A DNA stretch of 64,000 bases from Trueperella bernardiae (lineage in GTDB: Bacteria > Actinomycetota > Actinomycetes > Actinomycetales > Actinomycetaceae). The DNA is taken from positions 62,001 through 126,000 of the forward strand of contig NZ_LNIZ01000006.1 of assembly GCF_001469025.1 (NCBI RefSeq). The letters are read 5' to 3'. Under the pieces are notes generated by a model that was not told the origin of the DNA, ran no database searches, and worked only from the letters and a program-made list of their open reading frames with translations. Every line of letters begins with the position of its first letter. The stretch's first letter is position 1. This document shows positions 49,481-57,924 of the stretch, one piece after another. Position numbers and translations under genes: made by a program.

Positions 49481-52400
49481 TCCCTTACGAAGACTTCGCC
49501 AAGACGCTCGCGTTTGCCCCCACCGCCGAGCAGGAGGCCGTGATCCGGAGCGAGGACCGCGCCATCGCCGTCATCGCGGGGGCCGGATCGGGCAAGACAG
49601 CCACGATGTCGCAGCGGATCGCCTGGCACGTGGTCAACGGGAACGTGCGCCCGGACGAGGTGCTGGGGCTCACCTTTACCACGAAGGCGGCAGGTGAGCT
49701 CGCCGAACGAGTCGAGAGCCAGTTGCGCGAGGCGGCGGCGAAGGGGCTCCTGCCCGGCCTCGTTGAACCTCAGGAAGAATCTGGTGAGGACGATCGGTCG
49801 GACGCGATTCATCGCGCCCTGGCGCGGCCGACCATCGCCACATATAACTCCTTCGCCTCTGAGATCGCCTCGGCGTATTCCATGCTCATCGGGGAGGACC
49901 CGCGCGCCCGGCTCATCACGGACGCGGAGCGCTTCCAGATCATGGGACGTATCGTCAACGGCATCGACATAGTCGACCCACGATACGCGGTCCTTCGGGC
50001 ATCGGCGGTCTCGACCATCATTAGTCGCGCTCTGCACCTCGTCGATGAGATGGTGGGCAACGAAGTCGATGCAGGCGAGTTCCGCGCCTACCTCGAGCGC
50101 GAGCTGAGCGCTGTCTTCCAGCTCCACGGCGTCACCGGCAAGCGCGGGACGGGCACGGAGGCCTCGCGCGCCGAACAGAGCAAGCTCACGGGGATGATCG
50201 CCGGGATGAACTATCGCGTGGCTCTCAGCTACCTCGTCGAGGAGTACGTGGCGTATAAGAGGGACAACTCCCTCATCGAGTTTGCCGATCAAATCGTTCG
50301 CGCCCGCAAGATCCTGTCCTCCGTCCCCGAGGTCCGCCAGGAGCTCAGCAAGCGCTACAAGCTCGTCTTGCTTGACGAATATCAGGACACGTCTGCGAGC
50401 CAGGCGGAGTTCATCGAGGCGGCGTTCACGGACTCGTGGTCGGTGTGTGCTGTGGGAGACCCGAATCAGGCCATCTACTCCTGGCGCGGCGCGTCCTCGG
50501 CAGCGCTGTCCGACTTCATGGACAGGTTCGGTGTGGCACGGAACCTCACCCTGTCCACGGCCTTCCGCAACGGGCGCAGGATCCTCGACGTGGCCAACGC
50601 CCTGACCGAGGGCAAGCTCAGCTACGCGAAGCTCACTGTCAAAACACTCCAGCCGCATGCAAAATCGCAAGATGGCCGGGTGGTCCACGTGCATCGCGCC
50701 TTCCGCTATGACTCTTACAGGGATATGGCCGACTACTTCAAGGAGGCCTTCGACCAGGCTCAAGCCGAGGCGGCAAGGGCGATCGGGGAAGGCCGAGATC
50801 CTGGACGGGCTCCCACCGCGGCGATCCTGTGCCGGGCCCGGTCCTACATGGATCACGCGATCGCGGCGCTGGAAGAAGCCGGCGTGCCCTATGAGATGGT
50901 GGGCGGCCAGATGCTGATCGAAAGGCAGGAGATCCGCCTCGTGCGGTGCGTTCTGGGCCTGAGCGTGAACCCGGCGCGCAACGATCTCCTCGTCCCACTT
51001 CTGACCTACTTCGCGATCGGTGCGAGGGACATCGCGGCGCTTTCGGCGCTCGCGGGCCGCCTTGCCCGAACCACTCGCCAAGAGTTGAGCGAGCAGGTGG
51101 GTGACGGGCTTGACGTCCCGACCAACCTGGTGGAGGCTTTGGCGGCGTTACCGGATGGCCCAGTGGCCGGAATGAGCGAGGAGGGCTACCGCCGCCTCGT
51201 TCACCTTGCTCGCCTGCTCGAGCGGGCGCGGAACAGCAGGCACTTGGCCATCCCGGAGGCGATTTCCGCCGCAATCGACCTGCTCGATCTGCGCGCCCAT
51301 GCCAAGGCCCGCAGGACGGGCGGCGCCCCGGTGACCGCCGCACTCGCCAGCTTCATTGGCTTGGGTGCGGATTACGCGAAGAGCATTCCCGGTTCGCGTC
51401 TGGAGAGCTTCGTCGAGTGGGTGGACATGGTCGAGGCCCACGAGCGCTTGGGCGAGGACGAATCGGGTGGGGACGTCCCCGTTTTCGGCGAATGGGAGAT
51501 CGAGCCAGAGTCGGGCGTCGTCCAACTGCTCACCGTCCACGCCGCAAAGGGGCTCGAGTGGGACCTCGTTGGCATTCCGGACATGAAGGTGGATGGCTTC
51601 GACGAAAAGACGAGCGAAAAGCTCTGGCAAGAATCGCGCGACGGGTTGCCCTACGCCCTGCGCCAGGATCGCGAACACCTGCCCGATCTGTCCATCGCTG
51701 ACATCGTGGGCAAGAGCGGCGTGGTCACGCCGCTGAACAAGGTGGGCCTCCTTGAGGAGGTCCACGCCTACCGCCAAACGGCCTTTACCCAACACCATGT
51801 GGCTGAGAGCCGCCGTCTCGCCTACGTGGCAGTCACCCGCCCACGCAGCCTGCTCATCCTGTCCTCGTATGATCTCACCGGCCCGGAGCAGGCGGAGGCG
51901 GCCCTGAAGAAGCTCGCACGGAGTGTTGGCCATGAGGACGCGGCCGAGGCGCAGATGCCCCAAAACACGTTCATCACGGATGTCGAGCCGTTCACCGAGG
52001 CAGATCCGGACAACGATCCGGTGCTGACTGGGGTTGATCTCGAATTCATTGCGTTGGCAGCGACCCAGATAAGCGTGGTTCCGGACGCCAAGGTGTGGCC
52101 GGCGGACGTCGATCGTCGCCTCGAACGTGGGCCCGTTCCCGTCGTCACTGCCGATCGCGCCGTGGTCGAGCAGTGGAGGAGGGAAGCGGAGGTGATCATG
52201 GCGGAGCGGGAGGCGCCACCGCAAGCTCGGGGGCTCGTGCGCGACTACCTCACGGCGTCCGACGTCGTGGCGCTCGCCCAGGACCAGGACGCCTTCCTGG
52301 ACGAGCAGTACCGACCGATCCCACGCCGCCCCTCACGCGCAGCACGCACCGGCGTACTCGTCCACGCGGCCATCGCCCACTCTTTCGACGCCGCCTCTAC

Positions 52401-52890
52401 GATGGACATCGACGCAGTGGCCGACCCGGACGAGATGCCGATCGACGTCGTGCCCCTGGACGATGAGCGGATCGCCGAGCTGATCGCGCGCTTCGGGGGC
52501 TCGCGCTACGCCTCGTGTCCGGCGCTCGCGATCGAGGAGGGGATCGACGTGCGGGTGGGGGACTACCCGGTGCGCTGCGTGATAGACGCGGTGCTTGACA
52601 CCTCGGGCGTGCCCGGCCTGCCCCCGGTCACGATCGTCGATTGGAAGACGGGCCGCAGGCCCAGCGCCCAGCAGGTCGCCTCCCGCCAGTTCCAGCTCGG
52701 GCTCTACCGCCTGGCGTGGTCGCGCGCCACGGGAACCGCGATGGAGGATATCGCGGCGTGCTTCTACTACCTCGGCGATGATGACCCGGAGCGGCGTGAG
52801 CTTCACGCCGGCAACATGAGCGAGGAGCAGATCGCGGACTACCTCCGCACCCACCTGCCCCCGGCAGAACGGTCGGAGAGGAGGGGCTAG
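49477..52890 (+). CDS. adnB: AdnB-like helicase-nuclease subunit
   Basis: 1,137 residues. Complete SF1 motor: FAPTAEQEAVI (Q motif), IAGAGSGKTATM (Lys40), TYNSFA, LLDEYQDTS, VGDPNQAIYSWRG, TVHAAKGLEWDLV and YVAVTRPRSLLIL. C-terminal RecB-type nuclease without Fe-S cysteines: TASDVVALAQDQDA, VLVHAAI, VRCVIDAVLD, IVDWKTG and QFQLGLYRLA. Dimerises with AdnA in mycobacteria as the main end-resection motor. ATG 49477 overlaps the adnA stop (ATGA) with AGGAAGG upstream. Its end overlaps the convergent kinase-like gene by 4 bp. Confidence 0.9.
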   Translation: MIPYEDFAKTLAFAPTAEQEAVIRSEDRAIAVIAGAGSGKTATMSQRIAWHVVNGNVRPDEVLGLTFTTKAAGELAERVESQLREAAAKGLLPGLVEPQEESGEDDRSDAIHRALARPTIATYNSFASEIASAYSMLIGEDPRARLITDAERFQIMGRIVNGIDIVDPRYAVLRASAVSTIISRALHLVDEMVGNEVDAGEFRAYLERELSAVFQLHGVTGKRGTGTEASRAEQSKLTGMIAGMNYRVALSYLVEEYVAYKRDNSLIEFADQIVRARKILSSVPEVRQELSKRYKLVLLDEYQDTSASQAEFIEAAFTDSWSVCAVGDPNQAIYSWRGASSAALSDFMDRFGVARNLTLSTAFRNGRRILDVANALTEGKLSYAKLTVKTLQPHAKSQDGRVVHVHRAFRYDSYRDMADYFKEAFDQAQAEAARAIGEGRDPGRAPTAAILCRARSYMDHAIAALEEAGVPYEMVGGQMLIERQEIRLVRCVLGLSVNPARNDLLVPLLTYFAIGARDIAALSALAGRLARTTRQELSEQVGDGLDVPTNLVEALAALPDGPVAGMSEEGYRRLVHLARLLERARNSRHLAIPEAISAAIDLLDLRAHAKARRTGGAPVTAALASFIGLGADYAKSIPGSRLESFVEWVDMVEAHERLGEDESGGDVPVFGEWEIEPESGVVQLLTVHAAKGLEWDLVGIPDMKVDGFDEKTSEKLWQESRDGLPYALRQDREHLPDLSIADIVGKSGVVTPLNKVGLLEEVHAYRQTAFTQHHVAESRRLAYVAVTRPRSLLILSSYDLTGPEQAEAALKKLARSVGHEDAAEAQMPQNTFITDVEPFTEADPDNDPVLTGVDLEFIALAATQISVVPDAKVWPADVDRRLERGPVPVVTADRAVVEQWRREAEVIMAEREAPPQARGLVRDYLTASDVVALAQDQDAFLDEQYRPIPRRPSRAARTGVLVHAAIAHSFDAASTMDIDAVADPDEMPIDVVPLDDERIAELIARFGGSRYASCPALAIEEGIDVRVGDYPVRCVIDAVLDTSGVPGLPPVTIVDWKTGRRPSAQQVASRQFQLGLYRLAWSRATGTAMEDIAACFYYLGDDDPERRELHAGNMSEEQIADYLRTHLPPAERSERRG

Positions 52891-53894
52891 TCAAAGGAGC
52901 TGGTAGTGAAGCCGGCGCCGTCGGCCGCCTCTGCCTCCACCTCGGTGGCGCGACTGACGGCCCAGGTGGGCCCGGTGGCCAGCTCGGGGTCGGCCTCTAC
53001 CTCGGCGGCGAGCTCGTCCATCATGGTGCGGGCCTCGTCTACGATCTGGTGCTGGCCGCTGCGCGAGCCGAAGAGCATCCAGCGTGCGAGTGCCAGCTCG
53101 GACAGGAGCACGGCGCGGTTGAAGAAGTGCTCGTCGACGGGCTGGCCGATCGCGTTCTCGTAGGAGGTGAGCACCGCCTCGAACAGCTCCTCGTCCAGGC
53201 CCGAGACGAGGGTGGAGAAGTCGAGCGCCGGGTCGCCCACGTGTGCCGAGCCAAATCCGAGCACGCAGGAGATTGAGCAGTCGGACCACATGAACTGGTC
53301 CGGGCCCACGTCCCCGTGCACTACCCGCGGCTCGAAGTCCCACAGGTCGGTGGCTTCGAGCGCGTTCTCCCACCGGCGGCGAAGCACGGGCGGGAGGGGC
53401 GAGGCGGCGTCGGCGTCGTGAAGGTCGGACAGGAGACGGCGCCGCGTAGTCTGCGCGTCGTAGGAGGGCAGGCCCGCCGATTCGACTGTCTCGCGGGGGA
53501 GGAGGTGGATGGCGGCGAGCGCGCGGCCGAGTTCGTGGGCGGCGTCGGTATCGAGCTCGTCGAAGTCGCGCTCGCGGCCCATGGGTGCGACGTAGACGAC
53601 GGCGTGCCCGTCCTTGACCTGGGCGAAGCCCGCGGGGCGGACAACGTCGAAGGGGAGAAGACCCTGGCGGAGCGCCTCGAGCAGGGCGGGAGCGATGGCG
53701 GCCTCCGCCTCAATCATGGCGCCTGCCATGGGGTGGAGGGGGTGCTTGACGATCCAGCGCCGGCCGCGCGAGTCGATGACGCCGCCGAATTGGAAGTCGG
53801 AGGTGCGCGTGTACGGGCCGCGCACGCCGACCGCGTCGAGGCCGTCGATAGCGGCCACGGCCAACGCTGCGAGCTTGAAGGGGGTCTTATTCAC
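52887..53894 (-). CDS. Aminoglycoside/choline-kinase-fold protein, possibly catalytically impaired
   Basis: 335 residues of the phosphotransferase (APH) superfamily: GRRWIVKHPL (ATP-binding Lys), HELGRALAAIHLLP, and the catalytic loop VVHGDVGPDQFMW (His193, Asp195). The metal-binding Asp of the usual V-I-D-[FW]-G segment is replaced by Gly213 in CVLGFGSAHVGDPALDF, which should weaken or abolish kinase activity. The C-terminal 60 residues are acidic. GTG 53894 has TACCGT six bases upstream and only a touching GGAGGG, so translation is probably leaderless. Convergent with adnB; substrate unknown. Confidence 0.85.
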   Translation of the reverse strand: MNKTPFKLAALAVAAIDGLDAVGVRGPYTRTSDFQFGGVIDSRGRRWIVKHPLHPMAGAMIEAEAAIAPALLEALRQGLLPFDVVRPAGFAQVKDGHAVVYVAPMGRERDFDELDTDAAHELGRALAAIHLLPRETVESAGLPSYDAQTTRRRLLSDLHDADAASPLPPVLRRRWENALEATDLWDFEPRVVHGDVGPDQFMWSDCSISCVLGFGSAHVGDPALDFSTLVSGLDEELFEAVLTSYENAIGQPVDEHFFNRAVLLSELALARWMLFGSRSGQHQIVDEARTMMDELAAEVEADPELATGPTWAVSRATEVEAEAADGAGFTTSSFD

Positions 53895-53900
53895 CCCTCC

Positions 53901-53906
53901 ACGGTA
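53901..53906 (-). promoter_or_regulatory. -10 element of the kinase-like gene
   Basis: TACCGT on the minus strand, six bases (GGAGGG) before GTG 53894. Confidence 0.45.
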
Positions 53907-54004
53907 ACGATTTTTAGCGCAACGCGCGTGGCGTACACGCCCTGACGGAACTGTCTGGCCCCACAGGCGCCCGTATATCACAGTCGCGAAATCCCGTGCG
54001 CAAG

Positions 54005-54020
54005 TTATCCACAGCTGTGG
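54005..54020. promoter_or_regulatory. Consensus DnaA box within a palindrome, upstream of tadA
   Basis: TTATCCACA (54005-54013) is a perfect DnaA-box match and overlaps the 12-bp perfect palindrome CCACAGCTGTGG (54009-54020). It lies about 45-58 bp upstream of the predicted tadA start of transcription in the gap between divergent genes. Confidence 0.5.
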
Positions 54021-54050
54021 GAAAGATATTCACGACGCGCGGCGGCATCG

Positions 54051-54056
54051 TAGCGT
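54051..54056 (+). promoter_or_regulatory. -10 element of a leaderless tadA transcript
   Basis: TAGCGT, six bases (GGCGTT), GTG 54063. No Shine-Dalgarno. Confidence 0.5.
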
Positions 54057-54062
54057 GGCGTT

Positions 54063-55316
54063 GTGAAGACAAAGTGGGGAGCCGGGAACGCATGGCTCGA
54101 TGCGCGCGTGCGCGAGATGGTGCGCGCCTCGCGTATTGATCCGCAGCTTCAGGCGGCAGAGCTTGAGGCCCTGATTGATGACGCGCTCGCCGAATACGAG
54201 GAGCTGACGGTCGCGGGTGTGGTGGAACCGGTGGCCGACGTGGTGGAGGTGCGCCGCCAGCTGCGCGACGATATCGGTGGATTCGGCCCGCTCCAATCCC
54301 TCATTGATGACCCGACGATCGAGGAGATCTGGATCAACGAACCGGGCCGTGTCTTCTTTGCACGCGACGGGGTGAGCCAGCTGTCCACGATCTTGCTCGA
54401 GGAGCGCCAGGTCAAGGACCTCGTAGAAAGGATGCTGCGCGCCTCGGGGCGCCGGCTCGACTTGTCCCAACCGTTCGTCGACGCCGCCCTCCACACCGGC
54501 GAGCGCCTCCACGTGGCGATTCCAGACATCACGCGCAAGCACTGGGCGGTCAACATCCGCAAGTACATCGTGCGCCCGCGCAGGTTGCGCGACCTGGCAG
54601 AGCTTGGGACGCTGACGGTTCAGGCGGCGGAGTTCCTGGATGCGGCGATTGACTGCGGGATGAACGTCATCGTCTCGGGAGCAACGCAGGCGGGCAAGAC
54701 CACGTTCCTGCGCGCGCTGCTCGGCGCCATTCCTGCCCACCAGCGCGTCATCACGGCGGAGGAGGTCTTCGAGCTCAACCTCGCCCACCGCGACGTGGTG
54801 GCCCTGCAGACCCGCCCGGCTAACATCGAAGACCGGGGCGAGATCACGCTGCGGCGGCTCGTACGCGAATCCTTGCGCATGCGGCCCGACCGGATCGTTA
54901 TCGGCGAGGTGCGCCAGGCCGAGGCCTTCGACATGCTCATCGCCCTCAACTCCGGCATCCCCGGCGCCTGCACAATCCACGCCAACTCGGCGCGCGACGC
55001 CGTGGCCAAACTTAGCGTCCTGCCCCTGCTGGCGGGTGAAAACGTCACGTCGGACTTCGTCATCCCCACGGTTGCCCACACGATCGACCTCCTCGTCCAC
55101 CTGCACCGCGACCGGGACGGCAAGCGCCGTGTGCGCGAGATCGTGGGCCTGACCGGGCGCACGGAAGGCAGCGTGATCGAGACGAGCGACCTGTTCGTGG
55201 ACCGCGGCCTCGGGCTCGAACGCGGCGCGGGATACGTGGCCCGCCCGGAGATCTTCGACGAGCACGGCTACGACCTGCGCCAGCTGCTAGGAGGTGGACG
55301 ATGGGCTTCGTTATAG
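54063..55316 (+). CDS. tadA: Tad pilus assembly ATPase TadA/CpaF
   Basis: 417 residues, type II/IV secretion ATPase. N-terminal helical domain, then DIGGFGPLQSLIDDPTIEEI; Walker A SGATQAGKTTFL (Lys212); Asp box RVITAEEVFEL; Walker B RPDRIVIGEVRQAEA; His box CTIHANSARDA. Hexameric motor that powers Flp pilus assembly at the inner membrane face. Begins the tad gene set; tadB overlaps its end by 16 bp. No CpaE-like ATPase or prepilin peptidase is encoded nearby. Confidence 0.93.
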   Translation: MKTKWGAGNAWLDARVREMVRASRIDPQLQAAELEALIDDALAEYEELTVAGVVEPVADVVEVRRQLRDDIGGFGPLQSLIDDPTIEEIWINEPGRVFFARDGVSQLSTILLEERQVKDLVERMLRASGRRLDLSQPFVDAALHTGERLHVAIPDITRKHWAVNIRKYIVRPRRLRDLAELGTLTVQAAEFLDAAIDCGMNVIVSGATQAGKTTFLRALLGAIPAHQRVITAEEVFELNLAHRDVVALQTRPANIEDRGEITLRRLVRESLRMRPDRIVIGEVRQAEAFDMLIALNSGIPGACTIHANSARDAVAKLSVLPLLAGENVTSDFVIPTVAHTIDLLVHLHRDRDGKRRVREIVGLTGRTEGSVIETSDLFVDRGLGLERGAGYVARPEIFDEHGYDLRQLLGGGRWASL

Positions 55317-56116
55317 GCATGGTCATGGGCCTTGGTGTCTTCCTCGCCGCCAGCGCTTTCCGCCAGCCGCGCCCCCTCACCGTGCCGGCGGGCCTGTGGC
55401 CGGCGCTGTGGCCCGCGCTCGCGGCCGGAGCGGGGAGCTTCCTGCTCGCCTCGGCGGTCTCGAGCTCGCTCGTCATCTCGATTCCGATCGCGGTGATGTG
55501 TGCGGCCGTGCCCGGCGTGTGGTGGGGAGCGCGCGAGCGCCGGCGTCGTGAAGAGCTTCGGGAGGTCTGGCCAGAGGTGATCGACGACATCGTGGCGAGC
55601 GTGCGCGTGGGCCTGCCCGTGGGTGAATCGCTCGCGATGCTGGCCGTGCGCGGGCCGGAGGTCATGCGCCCTCCGTTTACCCAATTTGCCCAGCACCTGC
55701 GCGCGGACGGTCGCCTCGACCCGGCCCTCGACGAGCTGAAGGAGGTGCTGGCGGACCCGATGACGGACCGGATCCTCGAGTCGCTGCGCCTCGCACACGA
55801 TCTTGGCGGGCGCGACCTGTCCGCCGCCCTGGCCAGCCTGGCCTCGCTCGTGCGCGAGGAGAACCGCGCCCGTGGAGAGCTTCTAGCCCGCCAGTCGTGG
55901 ACGGTCAACGGGGCGCGGCTGGCCGCCGTTGCGCCCTGGATCATGCTTCTTCTCTTTTCCACCCGCCCCGGCGCGATCGACGCGTTCACCACGCCCGTGG
56001 GCGTTTTCATCCTCGTGGCCGGCTTCGTGGCCACCGTGCTTGCCTACTGGCTCATGCTCAGGCTCGGCCGCCTGCCCGAGGAGGAACGGATCTTCGCGGG
56101 GGTGAGCCATGCTTAG
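55301..56116 (+). CDS. tadB: Tad pilus inner-membrane platform protein TadB
   Basis: 271 residues. T2SSF domain in the middle (VWPEVIDDIVASVRVGLPVGESLAML and LAHDLGGRDLSAALASLASLV), with two hydrophobic helices at the start (MGFVIGMVMGLGVFLAASAF and residues 35-65) and two at the end (WIMLLLFSTRPGAIDAF and GVFILVAGFVATVLAYWLML). Forms the membrane base on which TadA acts. GGAGGT precedes ATG 55301, inside the end of tadA; its own stop overlaps tadC by 8 bp. Confidence 0.9.
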   Translation: MGFVIGMVMGLGVFLAASAFRQPRPLTVPAGLWPALWPALAAGAGSFLLASAVSSSLVISIPIAVMCAAVPGVWWGARERRRREELREVWPEVIDDIVASVRVGLPVGESLAMLAVRGPEVMRPPFTQFAQHLRADGRLDPALDELKEVLADPMTDRILESLRLAHDLGGRDLSAALASLASLVREENRARGELLARQSWTVNGARLAAVAPWIMLLLFSTRPGAIDAFTTPVGVFILVAGFVATVLAYWLMLRLGRLPEEERIFAGVSHA

Positions 56117-56966
56117 CGCGTTCGCGGGTTCGGCCCTGGTGGCCGGCGTCCTCCTCGTGGGAATCGCGGTCTTGTACCGCCCCACCCAGCTGGCCGACCG
56201 GGTCCTTCCCTACGTCGCCACCCGCACCCGGCGCCCCTCCCGGCGCCGCGCCGCCATCGTTGCGAGCTTCCTCGACGCCGTCGGGTCAACCACCTCCTCG
56301 GTCGAGCGCCGCGTCAACATGCTCGGCGCTATGACCGTGGGGGACTTCCGGGTGCGTCAGTTCCAGTGGGCATCGGTAGGTTTCGCAGCCGGGTGCCTGC
56401 TCGCTTTCGCGCTCGTGGTCCGCGGCGTCTCGCTGGCCGCCGCGATCGTCGGAGTCGCCTGCTTCACGGCCGCCGGCGTGCTCGGGGCGGACTGGGCGCT
56501 GAGCCGCCAGGTCGACCAGCGCAGCCGCGCCTACACCGCCCAGCTGCCCGACGTGGTGGAGATCCTCGCGCTCGCAGTTGCCTCGGGCGAATCCATCCGG
56601 GTGGCGATCGAGCGCGTGTGTCTCATTGGCACGGGCGAGATGGTCGATGAGCTGCGGCGCACGATGAGTGAGGTCCACGCCGGCCAGTCCCTGCCGGCGG
56701 CGCTGACCGACATGGGCAACAGGTCCGCCAACCGCAACGTTGCCCGGTTCGCGGAGGCGATCGTCTCCTCCCTCGAGCAGGGCAGCGGCCTGGCTGGCTC
56801 CCTCCACTCCCAGGCGCGCGACGCCCGCGACGCCGCCCGGCGCGAGCTGCTCGAGGCCGGAGGCAAGGCCGAGATCGCGATGATGATCCCGGTGGTGTTC
56901 ATCATCATGCCACTCACGGTGGTCTTCACCGTCTTCCCTGCCCTCTACGCCCTGAGTTTCACCTAA
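56109..56966 (+). CDS. tadC: Tad pilus inner-membrane platform protein TadC
   Basis: 285 residues. N-terminal membrane helix, a second pair around 85-125 (WASVGFAAGCLLAFALVVRG), the T2SSF domain (QLPDVVEILALAVASGESIRVAIERVC and RFAEAIVSSLEQGSGLAGSL) and a C-terminal helix (MMIPVVFIIMPLTVVFTVFPALYAL). Partner of TadB in the assembly platform. Overlaps tadB by 8 bp; the pilin gene follows after 26 bp with its own strong Shine-Dalgarno. Confidence 0.9.
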   Translation: MLSAFAGSALVAGVLLVGIAVLYRPTQLADRVLPYVATRTRRPSRRRAAIVASFLDAVGSTTSSVERRVNMLGAMTVGDFRVRQFQWASVGFAAGCLLAFALVVRGVSLAAAIVGVACFTAAGVLGADWALSRQVDQRSRAYTAQLPDVVEILALAVASGESIRVAIERVCLIGTGEMVDELRRTMSEVHAGQSLPAALTDMGNRSANRNVARFAEAIVSSLEQGSGLAGSLHSQARDARDAARRELLEAGGKAEIAMMIPVVFIIMPLTVVFTVFPALYALSFT

Positions 56967-56992
56967 GTCCGCAACAACATAAGGAGCGCCCT

Positions 56993-57181
56993 ATGAAGAT
57001 TCGACACTTTGTTCGCCAGGCAGTGTGGCCCAGCGACCGCCGCGAGGAGGCGGGTGACGTGCCTGGCTGGGTGATGATCACCCTCATGACGGCAGCCCTC
57101 GTGGTCCTCATCTGGGCGGTGGCCGGCCCGGCGCTGACCGACCTGTTTAACAATGCGATCGAGCGCGTCCTCAACATCTGA
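56993..57181 (+). CDS. Flp-like pilin / small Tad-cluster membrane protein
   Basis: 62 residues: polar leader to about residue 20, a likely cleavage region EEAGDVPGW, then one hydrophobic helix (WVMITLMTAALVVLIWAVAG) and a short amphipathic end. Position after tadC and size are those of Flp pilins (M. tuberculosis Rv3656c). The usual Glu at +5 after the cleavage Gly is not present, so processing could differ. AAGGAG lies seven bases before ATG 56993, the best ribosome-binding site of this operon, as expected for an abundant subunit. Its end overlaps the next gene by 29 bp. Confidence 0.8.
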   Translation: MKIRHFVRQAVWPSDRREEAGDVPGWVMITLMTAALVVLIWAVAGPALTDLFNNAIERVLNI

Positions 57182-57521
57182 GGCGGGCAACGCCACGGTC
57201 GGCTTCGTGGCCTCCGTGGGGCTGCTCCTCATGGTGGTCTACACCATCATCGCAGCGGGCCTTGGCTGGTACGTCCACGCCATCGCCACCGACGCGGCGA
57301 TGGAAGGTGCGCGCGTGGGGGCCGCGGCGAACTCGACCGAGGTGGCCGAAGCCCGCACCCGCGACCTCATCACCGGAGCGCTCAGTCCCGCCTACGCCGG
57401 CGGCATCGCCGCCACCGCGATGCCGGACGGGATCGAGGTGGTGGTGACGGCGCCGGTGCCCGGGGCCGGCTTCCTGGGAGAGCACGTGATCGAGGTGAGG
57501 GCCCATGTGGCGCGCGAATAA
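57153..57521 (+). CDS. TadE-like pseudopilin
   Basis: 122 residues. Short polar start, then EAGNATVGFVASVGLLLMVVYTIIAAGLGWYVH, the TadE-type hydrophobic N-terminus, followed by AIATDAAMEGARVGAAANS, the typical 'A..AAR.GA' segment, and a small beta-rich C-terminus. Exported minor pilin or assembly factor. ATG 57153 lies within the pilin gene with no Shine-Dalgarno, so translation is probably coupled to the pilin. Overlaps the next gene by 17 bp. Confidence 0.82.
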   Translation: MRSSASSTSEAGNATVGFVASVGLLLMVVYTIIAAGLGWYVHAIATDAAMEGARVGAAANSTEVAEARTRDLITGALSPAYAGGIAATAMPDGIEVVVTAPVPGAGFLGEHVIEVRAHVARE

Positions 57522-57924
57522 GCCCCGCGGCGAGGACGGCAACGCCATCGTCGAGTTCGTGGGCGTCATGGTGGTCATCGTGGTGCCCGCCCTCGCGCTT
57601 CTCACGGGCCTTGCCACGACGACGACCGTCCAGCTCGCCCTCGAGGATGCCGCCCGCCAGTCTGCGCGCGCCTACGTGCGGGCCGAATCGGTGTACTCGG
57701 GAGAGGCACGCGGGCGGGAAGCTGCGAGTAAGGCCTGGACGGACCGGGGGATGGACGAGCAACTCGATCTCAACTTCGCCTGCAGCGCGAGCCCGTGCCT
57801 CAGCCCCGGCGCCACCGTCACGGCCCGGGCCTCGGCCACGGTCACCGTGCCCATCGTCGGCGCGATCACGCTCACGGGCGAGCAGGCGATGGTGGTTGAC
57901 CAGTACCGGGTGGTACGGCCATGA
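57505..57924 (+). CDS. Second TadE-like pseudopilin
   Basis: 139 residues. DGNAIVEFVGVMVVIVVPALALLTG is the TadE N-terminal helix with the conserved Glu; LALEDAARQSARAYVRAES continues the family pattern. Two cysteines in NFACSASPCLSPG could form a disulphide outside the cell. ATG 57505 overlaps the previous gene by 17 bp and its stop overlaps the next start (ATGA, 57921-57924). Probable minor pilin of the Tad system. Confidence 0.83.
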   Translation: MWRANKPRGEDGNAIVEFVGVMVVIVVPALALLTGLATTTTVQLALEDAARQSARAYVRAESVYSGEARGREAASKAWTDRGMDEQLDLNFACSASPCLSPGATVTARASATVTVPIVGAITLTGEQAMVVDQYRVVRP

